In this document: one piece after another, positions 9,437 to 19,061 of the stretch
Layout of the letters: every line of letters begins with the position of its first letter
Numbering within the stretch: the first letter of the stretch is position 1
Source of the DNA: Verrucomicrobium sp. BvORR106
GTDB taxonomy: Bacteria > Verrucomicrobiota > Verrucomicrobiia > Verrucomicrobiales > Verrucomicrobiaceae
Length of the DNA stretch: 64,000 bases
Direction of reading: 5' to 3'
NCBI RefSeq assembly: GCF_000739655.1
Contig: NZ_BATR01000027.1
Location: forward strand, 1 to 64,000
Program-made: the position numbers and the translations under genes
Notes under the pieces: model-generated
The model's database searches: none
Told to the model about the DNA's origin: nothing
The model's input: only the letters and a program-made list of their open reading frames with translations

Positions 9437-11998
9437 ATGAAGTCTCTCCTCGCGCACCTCCATCGCTCGCTCTTGCATCACCCTCCCCTCCTTTTCGTTC
9501 TCTTACTCACCCTCGCCGCGATCCCACATGCCACTGGGCAGGCCCCAGCATCCCAGCCCCTCATCGTCGCGGGCGGTCAACCGCGTGCGGAGATTGTCAT
9601 TGCGGAAAAGCCAGCGCGAACGGCCCGGCTTGCCGCGCAGGAGTTGCAGAAATATGTGGAGAAAATAAGCGGTGCCACCCTGCCCATTGTGACCAGAACG
9701 TCCGGCGGCGGGAGCATCGCCATCTACGTTGGGAAGAGCCCCGGCACGGAAACGCTCAAGGTCAGTGGGGATGACCTCTTGCATGGCGGCTTCCGCATGG
9801 TTTCAGGGGACACGTGGCTCGCCCTCGTGGGGCGTGACCGCGACTACACTCCGCGTGAGCCCTGGCCGCACCATGCCCGCGATCTTGACCGCGTGCGCCG
9901 CGAGTGGGATGCGCTCACCGGGGAGAAGTGGGAGATGGACCTGAACCTCCGCCAGACCTTCAAGATGCAGAACCAGGAGCTCGGCGTGTGGGAGCAGGAC
10001 GAGCGCGGCTCGCTCAATGCGGTGCATGAGTTTCTGCGCGGCCTCGGCGTGCGCTGGTACCTGCCCGGGGACATTGGCGAGATTGTGCCCCGGCACACCA
10101 GCATCGCCCTGCCCAAGGCAGACCGCACTGTCCGGCCCGACTTCGCGCTGCGCTATCCATATCAATATGGAAAACGCTTTGGGGGGAAAACCGTGGAAAC
10201 CCTCTGGCAGCTCCGCCTCGGGCTGAATCAAGCGCCCGACCTCATCGGCCCTGGTTACGTCGCCCACGGTACGAATAATGTGCACGCACGTGAGGAGGTG
10301 AAGCTGGCCCACCCCGAGTACTACACCCTCATCGATGGCAAGCGCGATACCGCCGAGTCTGGCAAGCCCTGCCTCTCCTCACCCGGACTGCGCGAGCAGA
10401 ATGTGAAGTACGTGCGCGCCATGTTTGATAAGATGGATGTCCCTGTCGTCTCCGTCATGCCGGCGGACGGCTACGTGGGCATGTGCCAGTGCGACCTGTG
10501 CCAGGGGAAGGAGACTCCCGAGCGCGGCTCCTTCGGCCGCTTCTCAGACTATGTGTGGAGTTATGTGGACGCCGTGGGCCGCGAGCTGCTGAAGTCCCAC
10601 CCCGACCGGAAAATCATCTGCCTCGCCTACGGTGCCTCGGCCCTGCCTCCGCTCAAGCTGGAAAAGCTCAGCCCGAACATCATCGTCTGCATCGCCCAGC
10701 AGCGCGCCTCCTTCTATGAAAAGGAACGCCGCGAGTGGATCGATGAACTTCGCAGGAACTGGCAGGCAAAACTCACCCCCGGCGCACCGCAGCTCTGTCT
10801 CTATGAGTACTACCTGCACCCCCGCCAGGAGCGTGCCTATGCCTTCCTCCCCGTGTACTTCCCCCACGCCATCGCGGAGGACCTGCGCTCGCTGAAGGGC
10901 ATCTCCATGGGCGACTACATTGAGGTCTATCGCGAGGCAGACCTGAAGGCCTTTGGTGTGAATGCGCTCAATCTCTACGTCACCTCCCGCCTCTGGTGGG
11001 ACACCAGCCTGGATGTGGATGCCATGGTCGATGAATACTGCCGCGACCTCTACGGCCCCGCCAGTGAGGAGATGAAGGCCTTCATCGCCTACGGTGAAGC
11101 GCATTGGATGAGCATGAACCAGTCTACCGAGCAGATCTCCGAGTCCTTCGCCCTCCTCGCCAAAGCGCAGCAAAAGGTGGCACCGGATTCCCTGCCCGGG
11201 AAACGCATCGCCCTGGTGGCGGACTACATCCAGCCCCTCGCCGCCCGTCGCGAGCAGCTGCTGCGCACTGCCGGTCGTGAGAATGCCCGCGTGCTCCGCA
11301 TCAATGACAAGAACGGCAAGGAAATCACGCTCGACGGAAAGTTGGATGAGCCCCTGTGGAAAAAAATGTCTGCCTATCAGACCGGCGAACTCGTCGACTG
11401 CACCACTGGCAAACCCACCCGGTCGAAGACTCGCTTCCACGTCTTCTTCTCGGACAATGCGCTTTACTTCGGCGTGCGCTGCGATGACCCGGACATGGCC
11501 AACGTCCAGGCCACTGGCGACACGCAGGATGACCCGCGCGTCCTGGACGGGGATCACCTGCAACTCCTCTTCGAAACGCAGAACCATGCCTTCTACCAGA
11601 TTGCCGTGAATGCCGCCGGCCTCATGCTCGATGTGGATCACAATGGCGAGCCGAAGCCCGCCTGGAAGTCCGGCGCGAAGGTCGCCACCCACCGTGGGGA
11701 CAAATTCTGGAGTGTGGAGATGCGCCTGCCATTGAGCGCGGATTTGGACGACGCTGTGGACCCGCTCAATGGCGTCTCCGGTCGCAAGCCCGCCGCCACC
11801 TATCCCTGGTACTTCAATGTCTGCCGCCAGCGCGTGCGTGGCACCGTGGTGGAGCGCTCCGCCCTCTCCGCCACTCCCAAGCCAGACTTCCTGGACCCCT
11901 CCAAGTTTGCCCGGCTGAATGGCTACGCGCCGCCCGCAAACTGGGAGAAGGAAAAGCAACGCCGCGCCGATGCCAAGGGCGCCCTCGAGGCCAACTGA
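9437..11998 (+). CDS. DUF4838 protein with C-terminal CBM9-like domain
   Basis: This is an 853-residue exported protein: signal peptide about 1-35 (LLFVLLLTLAAIPHATGQA). A GH20-like N-terminal fold follows (about 45-125, with RTARLAAQELQKYVEKISGA). The DUF4838 TIM-barrel-like region is about 250-520, with PEYYTLIDGKRD, a CQCDLC cysteine cluster and VMPADGYVGMCQC. The C-terminal ~230 residues (from ITLDGKLDEPLWKK) match a family 9 carbohydrate-binding domain, including LYFGVRCDDPD and DGDHLQLLFE. It probably binds or cleaves a polysaccharide outside the cytoplasm; substrate unknown. A ribosome-binding site AGGAAG precedes the start. The gene stands alone and is flanked on both sides by yifB 3' remnants, suggesting it arrived as a unit. 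Confidence 0.85.
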   Translation: MKSLLAHLHRSLLHHPPLLFVLLLTLAAIPHATGQAPASQPLIVAGGQPRAEIVIAEKPARTARLAAQELQKYVEKISGATLPIVTRTSGGGSIAIYVGKSPGTETLKVSGDDLLHGGFRMVSGDTWLALVGRDRDYTPREPWPHHARDLDRVRREWDALTGEKWEMDLNLRQTFKMQNQELGVWEQDERGSLNAVHEFLRGLGVRWYLPGDIGEIVPRHTSIALPKADRTVRPDFALRYPYQYGKRFGGKTVETLWQLRLGLNQAPDLIGPGYVAHGTNNVHAREEVKLAHPEYYTLIDGKRDTAESGKPCLSSPGLREQNVKYVRAMFDKMDVPVVSVMPADGYVGMCQCDLCQGKETPERGSFGRFSDYVWSYVDAVGRELLKSHPDRKIICLAYGASALPPLKLEKLSPNIIVCIAQQRASFYEKERREWIDELRRNWQAKLTPGAPQLCLYEYYLHPRQERAYAFLPVYFPHAIAEDLRSLKGISMGDYIEVYREADLKAFGVNALNLYVTSRLWWDTSLDVDAMVDEYCRDLYGPASEEMKAFIAYGEAHWMSMNQSTEQISESFALLAKAQQKVAPDSLPGKRIALVADYIQPLAARREQLLRTAGRENARVLRINDKNGKEITLDGKLDEPLWKKMSAYQTGELVDCTTGKPTRSKTRFHVFFSDNALYFGVRCDDPDMANVQATGDTQDDPRVLDGDHLQLLFETQNHAFYQIAVNAAGLMLDVDHNGEPKPAWKSGAKVATHRGDKFWSVEMRLPLSADLDDAVDPLNGVSGRKPAATYPWYFNVCRQRVRGTVVERSALSATPKPDFLDPSKFARLNGYAPPANWEKEKQRRADAKGALEAN

Positions 11999-12119
11999 GC
12001 CTCATCATCACGACCGACCTCCTGCCGCGTGCTGCCTCCCCCCCGCTCACGCGGCTCCTGTGAGACTCATGTCAGACTGCCCGAGCCGCACCATCCGCCC
12101 GCCCACAGGACTCCTCCAC

Positions 12120-12402
12120 TCAACTCCACATCGCCCGGTCCAGGGTGCGGTAGTTGATGGCCTCCAGCACGTGATGGGATAGAACCTTCTCGTCCGCCGC
12201 AAGATCCGCCACTGGCGGATTGTCTCGGAGGTCTCCCCGGTCTCTGCGCCAGCGATGGTCTCGTACTCCACGGTGGGCACATCCACATGGAGGCCGATGC
12301 GGTCCAACAAGGGGCCGCTGATCTTCTGGTGGTACTTCTGGATCACGTTGGCCCCGCAGCGGCACTCGCGCTTGAGGTCACCGTAGTACCCGCAGGGGCA
12401 GG
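12120..12402 (-). pseudogene. YifB/ComM remnant with internal deletion (piece B)
   Basis: The reading begins mid-gene with CPCGYYGDLKRECRCG and KISGPLLDRIGLHVDVPTVE, matching intact YifB from about residue 360. After SETIRQW it loses roughly 70 residues and shifts frame, then resumes as ADLAADEKVLSHHVLEAINY through RTLDRAMWS and stop. The N-terminal two thirds are missing. It cannot make a working ATPase because the Walker A region is gone. Its end repeats piece A almost exactly (six mismatches in 88 bases by eye). Confidence 0.88.
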
Positions 12403-12568
12403 AGTGTAAACGGAAGCGCCCCTGACCACGACCCAACTCCTACGGTGTTTCAATATTCATCAGGAGGCCATACAGCAACGCCCTCGAACTCAGGCCCAGG
12501 CAAATATCCGTCCTCCACCATCTTTTGGTGCAAACACGAGGGGGCATGCTACTCATCTGCACAGTACC

Positions 12569-14110
12569 ATGATTGCCAGGACCTTTTCTGCCACCCTGCT
12601 CGGCGTGAACGCCGTCGAAGTTGAGATCGAATGCCACGAGGCCTTCGGGAACCAGTTTCGCATGACGGTGGTGGGTCTGCCTGACACTTCCGTGAAGGAG
12701 GCCAGGGAGCGGGTCATGGCAGCCGTGCACAACAGTGGGTTCTACATGCCGACGAGCGGCTACATCACCTTCAACATTGCCCCAGCCGATCTCAGAAAGG
12801 AGGGGCCCGCCTTTGATTTGCCCCTGGCGATCTCGCTGGTCGCAGGCAGAGAACGTCTGCCAATGGAGCGCCTGCACGAGTGCTCCATTGTGGGAGAGTT
12901 GGCTCTGGATGGGGAAATTCGCCCCGTGCGGGGAGTCATCGCGGTTGCCCTGGAAGCTCGTAGCAAAGGACGTAGACAGCTGCTGGTTCCCAAGGCATCC
13001 GCAGTCGAGGCCAGTGTGGTTCAGGGCATTGAAGTGATTGGGGTGGGCAATCTGCGGGAAGCCGTGGAATTTTTGCGCGGCGAGAAAGCCATCGCGCCGG
13101 AACCCTGTAGAGCTACGGAACTCTTCCAGGCGCACGCAGACTACGGCATCGACTTTGACGAGGTCAAAGGTCAGCAGGACGCGAAGCGGGCCATCGAGGT
13201 GGCTGTGGCGGGTGGGCACAATCTCCTGTTTATTGGTCCTCCTGGCACCGGGAAGTCCATGCTGGCCAAGCGCATTCCCACCATCATGCCAAGTATGAGT
13301 GAAGAGGAGGCCATTGAAGCCACCAAAATCCACAGTGCAGGCGGTCTGCTGGGCACGGACAAGTCCTTTATCGCCACAAGGCCATTCCGTGCTCCGCACC
13401 ACACCATCAGTGACGCAGGTCTCCTGGGAGGTGGCAGCAACCCAGCGCCGGGCGAGGTCAGCCTGGCACACCATGGCGTGTTGTTCCTGGATGAACTGCC
13501 TGAGTTCCGCCGCTCGACCCTGGAGGTCATGAGACAACCCCTGGAGGATGGCAAAGTCACCATCGCTCGCGCTGCCGGAACCGTTACTTTCCCCGCAGGT
13601 TATCTTTTGGTCGGAGCGATGAATCCTTGTCCATGTGGGTATTATGGAAGCCTAAAAAGAGAGTGCCGCTGTGGCCCCACGTTGATCCAGAAGTACCGGC
13701 AGAAGATCAGCGGCCCCCTCCTTGATCGCATTGACCTGCATGTCGACGTTCCCAACATCGAGTACAAGGAACTTATTTCCAAAGAAGTGACGGAGAACTC
13801 CGCTTCTGTTAAGGAAAGAGTGGAAAATGCCCGGAGCCGGCAACGTGATAGATTCACGGGAGATGCAGGCATTCACACTAATGGAGGCATGTCCTCGCGC
13901 CTCATTCGCAAGCACTGCGAGCTGGATGCTGAAGGTGCTGGCTATTTGGAACATGCCATGGTGAGCATGAATTTTAGCGCTCGCGCACATGACAGAATCC
14001 TGAAGGTTGCCCGGACTTTGGCCGATCTCGCTGGACTGGAAAAGATCACCGGCGAGCAGGTTCTCGAAGCGGTGAACTACCGAACCTTGGATCGAGCATT
14101 ATGGTCGTAA
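12569..14110 (+). CDS. comM: YifB/ComM family Mg-chelatase-like AAA+ ATPase
   Basis: This encodes 513 residues, the normal family length, and is intact. The N-terminal ChlI domain (about 20-140) contains VVGLPDTSVKEARERV. The AAA+ Mg-chelatase domain starts near 190, with Walker A GPPGTGKS at 223-230 and Walker B VLFLDELPEF. A zinc-like Cys motif CPCGYYG / CRCG follows, then C-terminal helices with ARAHDRILKVARTLADLAG. In naturally competent bacteria ComM is a hexameric helicase that promotes branch migration during integration of transformed DNA; that role here is inferred from family. The start at 12569 matches the conserved N-terminus of piece C. It faces away from piece B and its C-terminus differs from pieces A, B and E, so it is a distinct paralogue. 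Confidence 0.93.
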   Translation: MIARTFSATLLGVNAVEVEIECHEAFGNQFRMTVVGLPDTSVKEARERVMAAVHNSGFYMPTSGYITFNIAPADLRKEGPAFDLPLAISLVAGRERLPMERLHECSIVGELALDGEIRPVRGVIAVALEARSKGRRQLLVPKASAVEASVVQGIEVIGVGNLREAVEFLRGEKAIAPEPCRATELFQAHADYGIDFDEVKGQQDAKRAIEVAVAGGHNLLFIGPPGTGKSMLAKRIPTIMPSMSEEEAIEATKIHSAGGLLGTDKSFIATRPFRAPHHTISDAGLLGGGSNPAPGEVSLAHHGVLFLDELPEFRRSTLEVMRQPLEDGKVTIARAAGTVTFPAGYLLVGAMNPCPCGYYGSLKRECRCGPTLIQKYRQKISGPLLDRIDLHVDVPNIEYKELISKEVTENSASVKERVENARSRQRDRFTGDAGIHTNGGMSSRLIRKHCELDAEGAGYLEHAMVSMNFSARAHDRILKVARTLADLAGLEKITGEQVLEAVNYRTLDRALWS

Positions 14111-14335
14111 GATCACGATCAGGCCCAAGTGTCGCCATGGCCAGAGTTCATGCTGGAATCAGCGATGAACCCCTCTCAATTCCACATGGCAAGATAGCAA
14201 GCGCACGATTTCGACGAGTTCGCCATCAAGCTTGGCTGAACAATTTTGGCGCAGCCGGAAGGAAAACTCCGCGCATATTCGTTGAGAAGCGCTGATGACG
14301 ACTCGCTCGATCACCTTCTTCTCCCAGCATTAGAC

Positions 14336-15829
14336 ATGAAGCCGCCCAAGATTCGCCCCCAACGTCTGTTCATCGTCACCAACTTGTGTCTGGCATTTGC
14401 ATCACTGGGTCTTGTCGGTGCCGAGACGCCCGGTGCGCTGGTTTTTCGAGCAGGCGCGGCCACGAGCAACATTACGCCAGCAATTGGTGCCGACCCGAAG
14501 ATTCACACAAGTCGCCCGCCAGCGACCCACGTCCATGACGAGCTGCACGCCCGGAGCCTGGTGCTCGATGACGGTCAGGCCAAGCTGGCGTTCGTCGTGT
14601 GCGACCTGCGGCACATTTCTGCTGAGGTCGCCGAAGGTGCCAAGCGGATCATCGAAAAAATGACCGGCATCCCGCCGCAGTGCGTCGTCATCTCCGCAAC
14701 ACACACTCACACCTCGGGCTGTGCGAAGCTGGAACAGCGGGAGGGCGAGCCCTACTACGATTACAGCGCCTTTCTGACCCGCCGGATCGCCGAGGGCGTG
14801 CTACGCGCGCACAACCAACTCGAACCGGCACAGGTCGCCTGGGGCGTGGCCGAGGAGCCGACGCAAGTTTTCAACCGCCGATGGTTCCTGGTGCCCGGTA
14901 GCCGCACGGTTTATGGTGCGCACGACAACATTGAGCAGGTCGATACCAACCCCGGTTACAAAGGCCTGCTGCGGCCCGCCGGGCCTGTTGATCCGCAGAT
15001 CACCTTCCTTTCGGTGAGAGCGGCCTCGGGCAAACCCATTTCGTTGATGGCATCGTATGGGCTGCACTACGTCGGCGGCGTGACGGAGAACACGATCTCG
15101 GCGGATTATTTCGCGATCTTCGCCGACCGCGTGGGTGAATTGCTCGGTGCTGACCGGCATCAGGATCCACCGTTCGTCGGCATCATGGCCAACGGCACCA
15201 GCGGCGATGTGAACAATCTGGAGCGCTACTCCGATGAAGAGCTGGCCAAGCGCGGGCCGCAGCCAAAGAAACGGTATGAGCCTTTCGAAAAGGCCCGCGA
15301 GGTGGCGCATCTGTGTGCGGACAAGGTGATGGCGGCTCACAAAACGCTCAAATGGCACGATCACGTGAAGCTCACGTCGCTGCAACGAACGCTCACTTTC
15401 GAACGCCGCTACCCGACGAAGGAGGAGGTCGAGTGGGCGCAGTCGGTCAAGGCCAAACGGATCAAACCCATGGGCACCAGCCGCTACAGCACCTACAGCA
15501 CGGTGCTCGCTTATGCCTCGCCGGAGATGCCCCCGACGCTCGACGTCATCGTGCAGACGCACCGCATCGGCGACCTGGCCGTGGCAGCAATGCCCTTCGA
15601 GGTGTTCGCGGAGATCGGCCTGGAGTTGAAGCAGCGCAGCCCGATCCGGCCTCTGATGAACATTTCCATCGCCAACGGCTCGCATGGCTACCTGCCGACA
15701 CCCGCTCAGCACAAGCTCGGCGGCTACGAGACATGGATCGGCGTCAACAAGGTACAGCTCGACGCCTCGGTGAAGATGGTGGACGCCTTGGTCGAGATGC
15801 TCGGCGAACTACACAAAGAGAAGCCATAG
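14336..15829 (+). CDS. Neutral/alkaline non-lysosomal ceramidase-like secreted protein
   Basis: This encodes 497 residues. The start at 14336 (MKPPKIRPQRLFIVTNLCLA) gives a signal peptide, whereas the 30-codon upstream extension does not look like coding. The mature part opens with FRAGAATSNITPAIG, the typical start of this family. The zinc-type histidine motif ISATHTHTSG is near residue 120, and YGLHYVGG and ANGTSGDVNN follow. Known neutral ceramidases hydrolyse N-acyl sphingosine, but most environmental bacterial members have unknown substrates and many sit in carbohydrate or ester utilisation loci. It is followed by the catabolic block and a degraded regulator. Confidence 0.8.
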   Translation: MKPPKIRPQRLFIVTNLCLAFASLGLVGAETPGALVFRAGAATSNITPAIGADPKIHTSRPPATHVHDELHARSLVLDDGQAKLAFVVCDLRHISAEVAEGAKRIIEKMTGIPPQCVVISATHTHTSGCAKLEQREGEPYYDYSAFLTRRIAEGVLRAHNQLEPAQVAWGVAEEPTQVFNRRWFLVPGSRTVYGAHDNIEQVDTNPGYKGLLRPAGPVDPQITFLSVRAASGKPISLMASYGLHYVGGVTENTISADYFAIFADRVGELLGADRHQDPPFVGIMANGTSGDVNNLERYSDEELAKRGPQPKKRYEPFEKAREVAHLCADKVMAAHKTLKWHDHVKLTSLQRTLTFERRYPTKEEVEWAQSVKAKRIKPMGTSRYSTYSTVLAYASPEMPPTLDVIVQTHRIGDLAVAAMPFEVFAEIGLELKQRSPIRPLMNISIANGSHGYLPTPAQHKLGGYETWIGVNKVQLDASVKMVDALVEMLGELHKEKP

Positions 15830-15937
15830 TCCGCTGATGCTCGCGAAATTTCCTCGACCGATCTGGAGTCGGCCCTGTTTGATGCGCTCGCGGTAGCGCG
15901 GGCGGTTTAGTCTGGCCTCTCCGTTGTGACGTCCCAT

Positions 15938-16675
15938 CTACCCTGCGCGGAACTGCGTCGGCGTCACGCTCGACACGGCGCGGAAGGCGCGGGTGAATGC
16001 GCTATGGTCATAGAAGCCGCACTCGTGCGCGATCTCGGCGATGGAGCGCTCGGTTTCGCGGAGGAGGCGCGAGGCGGCGGCGATGCGCGTTTTTGAAATA
16101 AGCTGGATCGGAGTGATCCCGAAGATGCGCTTTATGATGCGGGCAAATCTCGCGGTCGGGAGCTTCGCGATGCGGGCAAGCTCGGCGGGCGTGAGGGGGT
16201 CGGCATAGCCCATCTCCAACCGTGCAAGTGCGGCGGCGACGCCATCGGGAATCTCTTGTGCCGCGACGGGCTAGCGCACATCCTTCGAAATGCCGATGAT
16301 GCCGGTGACGGCACCCGTGGAGTCGCAGATGGGCAGCTTCGTGGTAAGGCACCAGACGGGCTTGTGCGGCGAGTACCATTGGAGTTCAAGGCGCTCGATG
16401 ATGGGGCGCCCGGTGCGCAGCACGTAGGAATCTTGCTCGCTCGGGATGCGCCCGAAGTCGCCGGGACACACATCGCACGGGCGGCGTCCGAGCATCTGCG
16501 ATTTGTCACGAAAGCCGTGGCGTTCGACAACGGAGCGGTTCACTACAAGATAGCGGCCCGCCGCGTCCTTGATGAAAAATGCGATGTCCGGCGTGTGATC
16601 GAAAAGTTGCTCCAGCAGCCGCATACTCACGCCGGGTGCGGCAGCGTGGAGGGCGGCGATTGTGCTGAGTTTCAT
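15938..16675 (-). pseudogene. PAS-AraC transcription regulator split by an in-frame TAG
   Basis: The reading starts at 16675 (MKLSTIAALHAAAPGVSMRL) with a PAS sensor domain (LEQLFDHTPDIAFFIKDAAG; LPICDSTGAVTGIIGISKDV). It meets TAG at 16271-16273, then continues in the same frame into an intact AraC helix-turn-helix (RIFGITPIQLISKTRIAAAS; AEIAHECGFYDHSAFTRAFR). No shift is needed to join them, so one nonsense change explains the break. The regulator lies divergent from the enolase gene, 89 bp away, and would be expected to control the catabolic block. The alternatives are a truncated PAS protein plus a separate AraC protein, a sequencing error, or readthrough. Confidence 0.8.
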
Positions 16676-16764
16676 GCGGGGGTGCTTTTCCGCGCCAAGA
16701 CGAAGCAGTGTGCGGCGGCTAATATTCCAGCGAACCTGAGTCAGCCAAGTGTTTTCTCCTTCGC

Positions 16765-17868
16765 ATGAAAATCACCCGCATCCTCGCCTACCGAGTGGAG
16801 CTTCCGCTTCACGAGACGACCTATCGATGGTCGGGCGGAAAATCCGTGACGGTCTTCGACAGCACCATCGTCCGTGTGGAGACGGACGCGGGCATCGTCG
16901 GCCACGGCGAAGTGTGCCCGCTCGGACCATTTTATCTGCCCGCGTATGCCGAGGGCGTGCGCGCTGGGCTGCTTGAACTCGGGCCGCATTTGCTCGGCGA
17001 AGATCCGCGCCAGCTCGCGAAGCTGAATCATCGCATGGACGCGGTGCTCAAAGGCCACCCCTATGTGAAAAGCGGCGTCGACATGGCGTGCTGGGACATC
17101 CTCGGGCAGTTCGCCGGAATGCCTGTGTGCGAGTTGCTCGGCGGGCGCTTCGGGGAGAAAGTGCGGCTCTACCGGGCCATCTCGCAGGAGTCGCCCGAAG
17201 AAATGGCGGCGAAGGTCGCGGGCTATCGCGCCGAAGGCTACACGCGCTTTCAACTCAAGGTCGGCGGCGATCCGGACACGGACATCGCGCGCATTTTCGC
17301 CGTGGCGGAAAAGCTCCAACCCGGCGACCGCCTCGTCGCCGATGCGAACACCGGCTGGGTCCAGCACGAAGCCGTGCGCGTGGCAAAAGCCGTGCGCGAT
17401 GTGGACGTGTATCTTGAGCAGCCTTGCCTCACCTACGAGGAGTGCCTGGCCGTGCGGCGGCAGTGTACGCACCCCTTCGTGCTCGATGAAAATGTAGACG
17501 GCCTCGAGATGCTTCTCCGCGCCAAAAGCGACCTCGCGATGGACGTGGTGAATTTGAAAATCAGCAAGCTCGGCGGTCTCACGCGCATCCGCCAGGCCCG
17601 CGACCTCTGCGTGAGCATGGGCATCGCGATGACTCTTGAAGACTCATGGGGTGGCGACATCGCAACGGCGGCCATCGCCCATCTCGCGCACAGCACGCCG
17701 GAGGAGTTCCGTTTCACGAGCACGGATTTCAACAGCTACGTCACCATCTCGACGGCGGACGGTGCGCCACAGCGTGTGGATGGCTTCATGTCTGCCAGCA
17801 CTGTGCCCGGCCTCGGCATTACGCCGAAGATGGACGTGCTCGGGAAGGCTGTTGTCGTCGTCGAATAA
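16765..17868 (+). CDS. Mandelate racemase / muconate lactonizing family dehydratase
   Basis: This 367-residue enolase-superfamily enzyme has an N-terminal capping domain (1-125) and a barrel with metal ligands in [16 protein letters not shown] and VLDENVDG. Proton-transfer lysines lie in FQLKVGG and [25 protein letters not shown] resembles the cis-3-hydroxy-L-proline dehydratase subgroup, so the substrate may be a hydroxyproline or a sugar acid; sequence alone cannot decide. It is the first gene of a tightly packed rightward run (12 bp to the esterase) and faces the broken PAS-AraC regulator across a short divergent promoter region. Confidence 0.82.
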   Translation: MKITRILAYRVELPLHETTYRWSGGKSVTVFDSTIVRVETDAGIVGHGEVCPLGPFYLPAYAEGVRAGLLELGPHLLGEDPRQLAKLNHRMDAVLKGHPYVKSGVDMACWDILGQFAGMPVCELLGGRFGEKVRLYRAISQESPEEMAAKVAGYRAEGYTRFQLKVGGDPDTDIARIFAVAEKLQPGDRLVADANTGWVQHEAVRVAKAVRDVDVYLEQPCLTYEECLAVRRQCTHPFVLDENVDGLEMLLRAKSDLAMDVVNLKISKLGGLTRIRQARDLCVSMGIAMTLEDSWGGDIATAAIAHLAHSTPEEFRFTSTDFNSYVTISTADGAPQRVDGFMSASTVPGLGITPKMDVLGKAVVVVE

Positions 17869-17880
17869 CCCACCATCACG

Positions 17881-18981
17881 ATGAAACTCATCCTCGCCAT
17901 TTGCATCCTTGCTACGGGCAGCGCGTCCTTTGCACAAAAAGTAGAACGCCCCGATGACAAACCCGCCGATCAGACGAAGAAGGTGAAGGTCTTCATCCTT
18001 ATGGGGCAGTCGAACATGGTCGGCATGGGCGACATTGAGCCAGCAGACAAACCCGGCACGCTCACCACGCTCACGAGGACCGAGAAGAAGTATCCCTATC
18101 TGCTCGACGATGCGGGCCAGTGGACCGTGAGGAAGGACGTTTTCTACTACGATGCGCGGGTAAAAAAGGGCGGCCCGCTCACCGCCACATCGAACGGCAA
18201 CGCCATCGGACCGGAGCTGGGCTTCGGCTTTGTGATCGGCCAGCTTCTCGACGAGCCGGCACTCATTCTGAAAAGCTGCATCGGCAACCGCAGCCTCGGT
18301 TGGGATCTGCTGCCGCCGGGCAGCGAGCGATACAAAGCAGAAGTCACCGAGCGCGACGGAACAAAGGTCACGAAGATCTTTGCCGGTTACAAGGACATGC
18401 CGAGTTCTTGGCCAATGGACGAGGCCAAGGGACTCGCGACCGAGCCGCCGCCGACGGTAGATAAGAAGACCGGCAAGCCCATCGAATGGTATGCCGGAAA
18501 ACAATACGACGATGACATGACAAACGCGAAGAAGGCGCTCGCCGACCTCGCGAAAATTTACCCCGGCTACAAGGGCCAGGGCTACGAAATCGCGGGCTTC
18601 GTGTGGTGGCAGGGAAACAAGGACCAGAACGCAGCCCACGCGGCGCACTATGAGCAAAACCTCGCGCGCCTCATCCCCACGCTGCGCAAGGACTACGCCG
18701 CACCAAACGCCAAATTCATCCTCGCCACCGGCTGCGGCTTCACCGGGCGCGAAGGCTTCGGCCTGCAAATCTCTGAAGCCCAGCTCGCCATCGGCGACGC
18801 GAAGAAGCATCCCGAGTTCGCCGGCAACGTGAAGGCCGTGGATTCACGCGACCTGTGGCGCGAGGCGGACGTTTCGCCGAAGAACCAAGGTTACCACTAC
18901 AATCGCAATGCGGAGACATATATGGAAGTCGGCCTGCGCCTCGGCTGGGCGATGGGGGAGCTGCTGGCGGAGAAAAAATGA
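17881..18981 (+). CDS. Sialate O-acetylesterase-like SGNH esterase, copy 1
   Basis: This encodes 366 residues with a signal peptide (MKLILAICILATGSASFAQ). The nucleophile motif VFILMGQSNMVGMG lies near residue 40, followed by GPELGFGFVIG, FVWWQGNKDQN and a C-terminal YHYN that should supply the catalytic His. This is the SASA (DUF303) family, which removes O-acetyl groups from sialic acids or plant and algal polysaccharides. It lies 12 bp after the enolase gene, and a second copy (25027) is in the same block. Two deacetylases in one locus suggest an acetylated glycan substrate. Confidence 0.83.
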   Translation: MKLILAICILATGSASFAQKVERPDDKPADQTKKVKVFILMGQSNMVGMGDIEPADKPGTLTTLTRTEKKYPYLLDDAGQWTVRKDVFYYDARVKKGGPLTATSNGNAIGPELGFGFVIGQLLDEPALILKSCIGNRSLGWDLLPPGSERYKAEVTERDGTKVTKIFAGYKDMPSSWPMDEAKGLATEPPPTVDKKTGKPIEWYAGKQYDDDMTNAKKALADLAKIYPGYKGQGYEIAGFVWWQGNKDQNAAHAAHYEQNLARLIPTLRKDYAAPNAKFILATGCGFTGREGFGLQISEAQLAIGDAKKHPEFAGNVKAVDSRDLWREADVSPKNQGYHYNRNAETYMEVGLRLGWAMGELLAEKK

Positions 18982-19061
18982 GCTACGCAGCAACCACAGA
19001 TCCTGCCCCTCCCACCCCTGGAATTCATGCCGTCCGCACTTCTCGCCCCGCTCGCAACGCC

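Noticed and set aside
10544-11959. 471-codon minus-strand open reading
   Set aside because: Antisense to the DUF4838-CBM9 gene, with no domain of its own.
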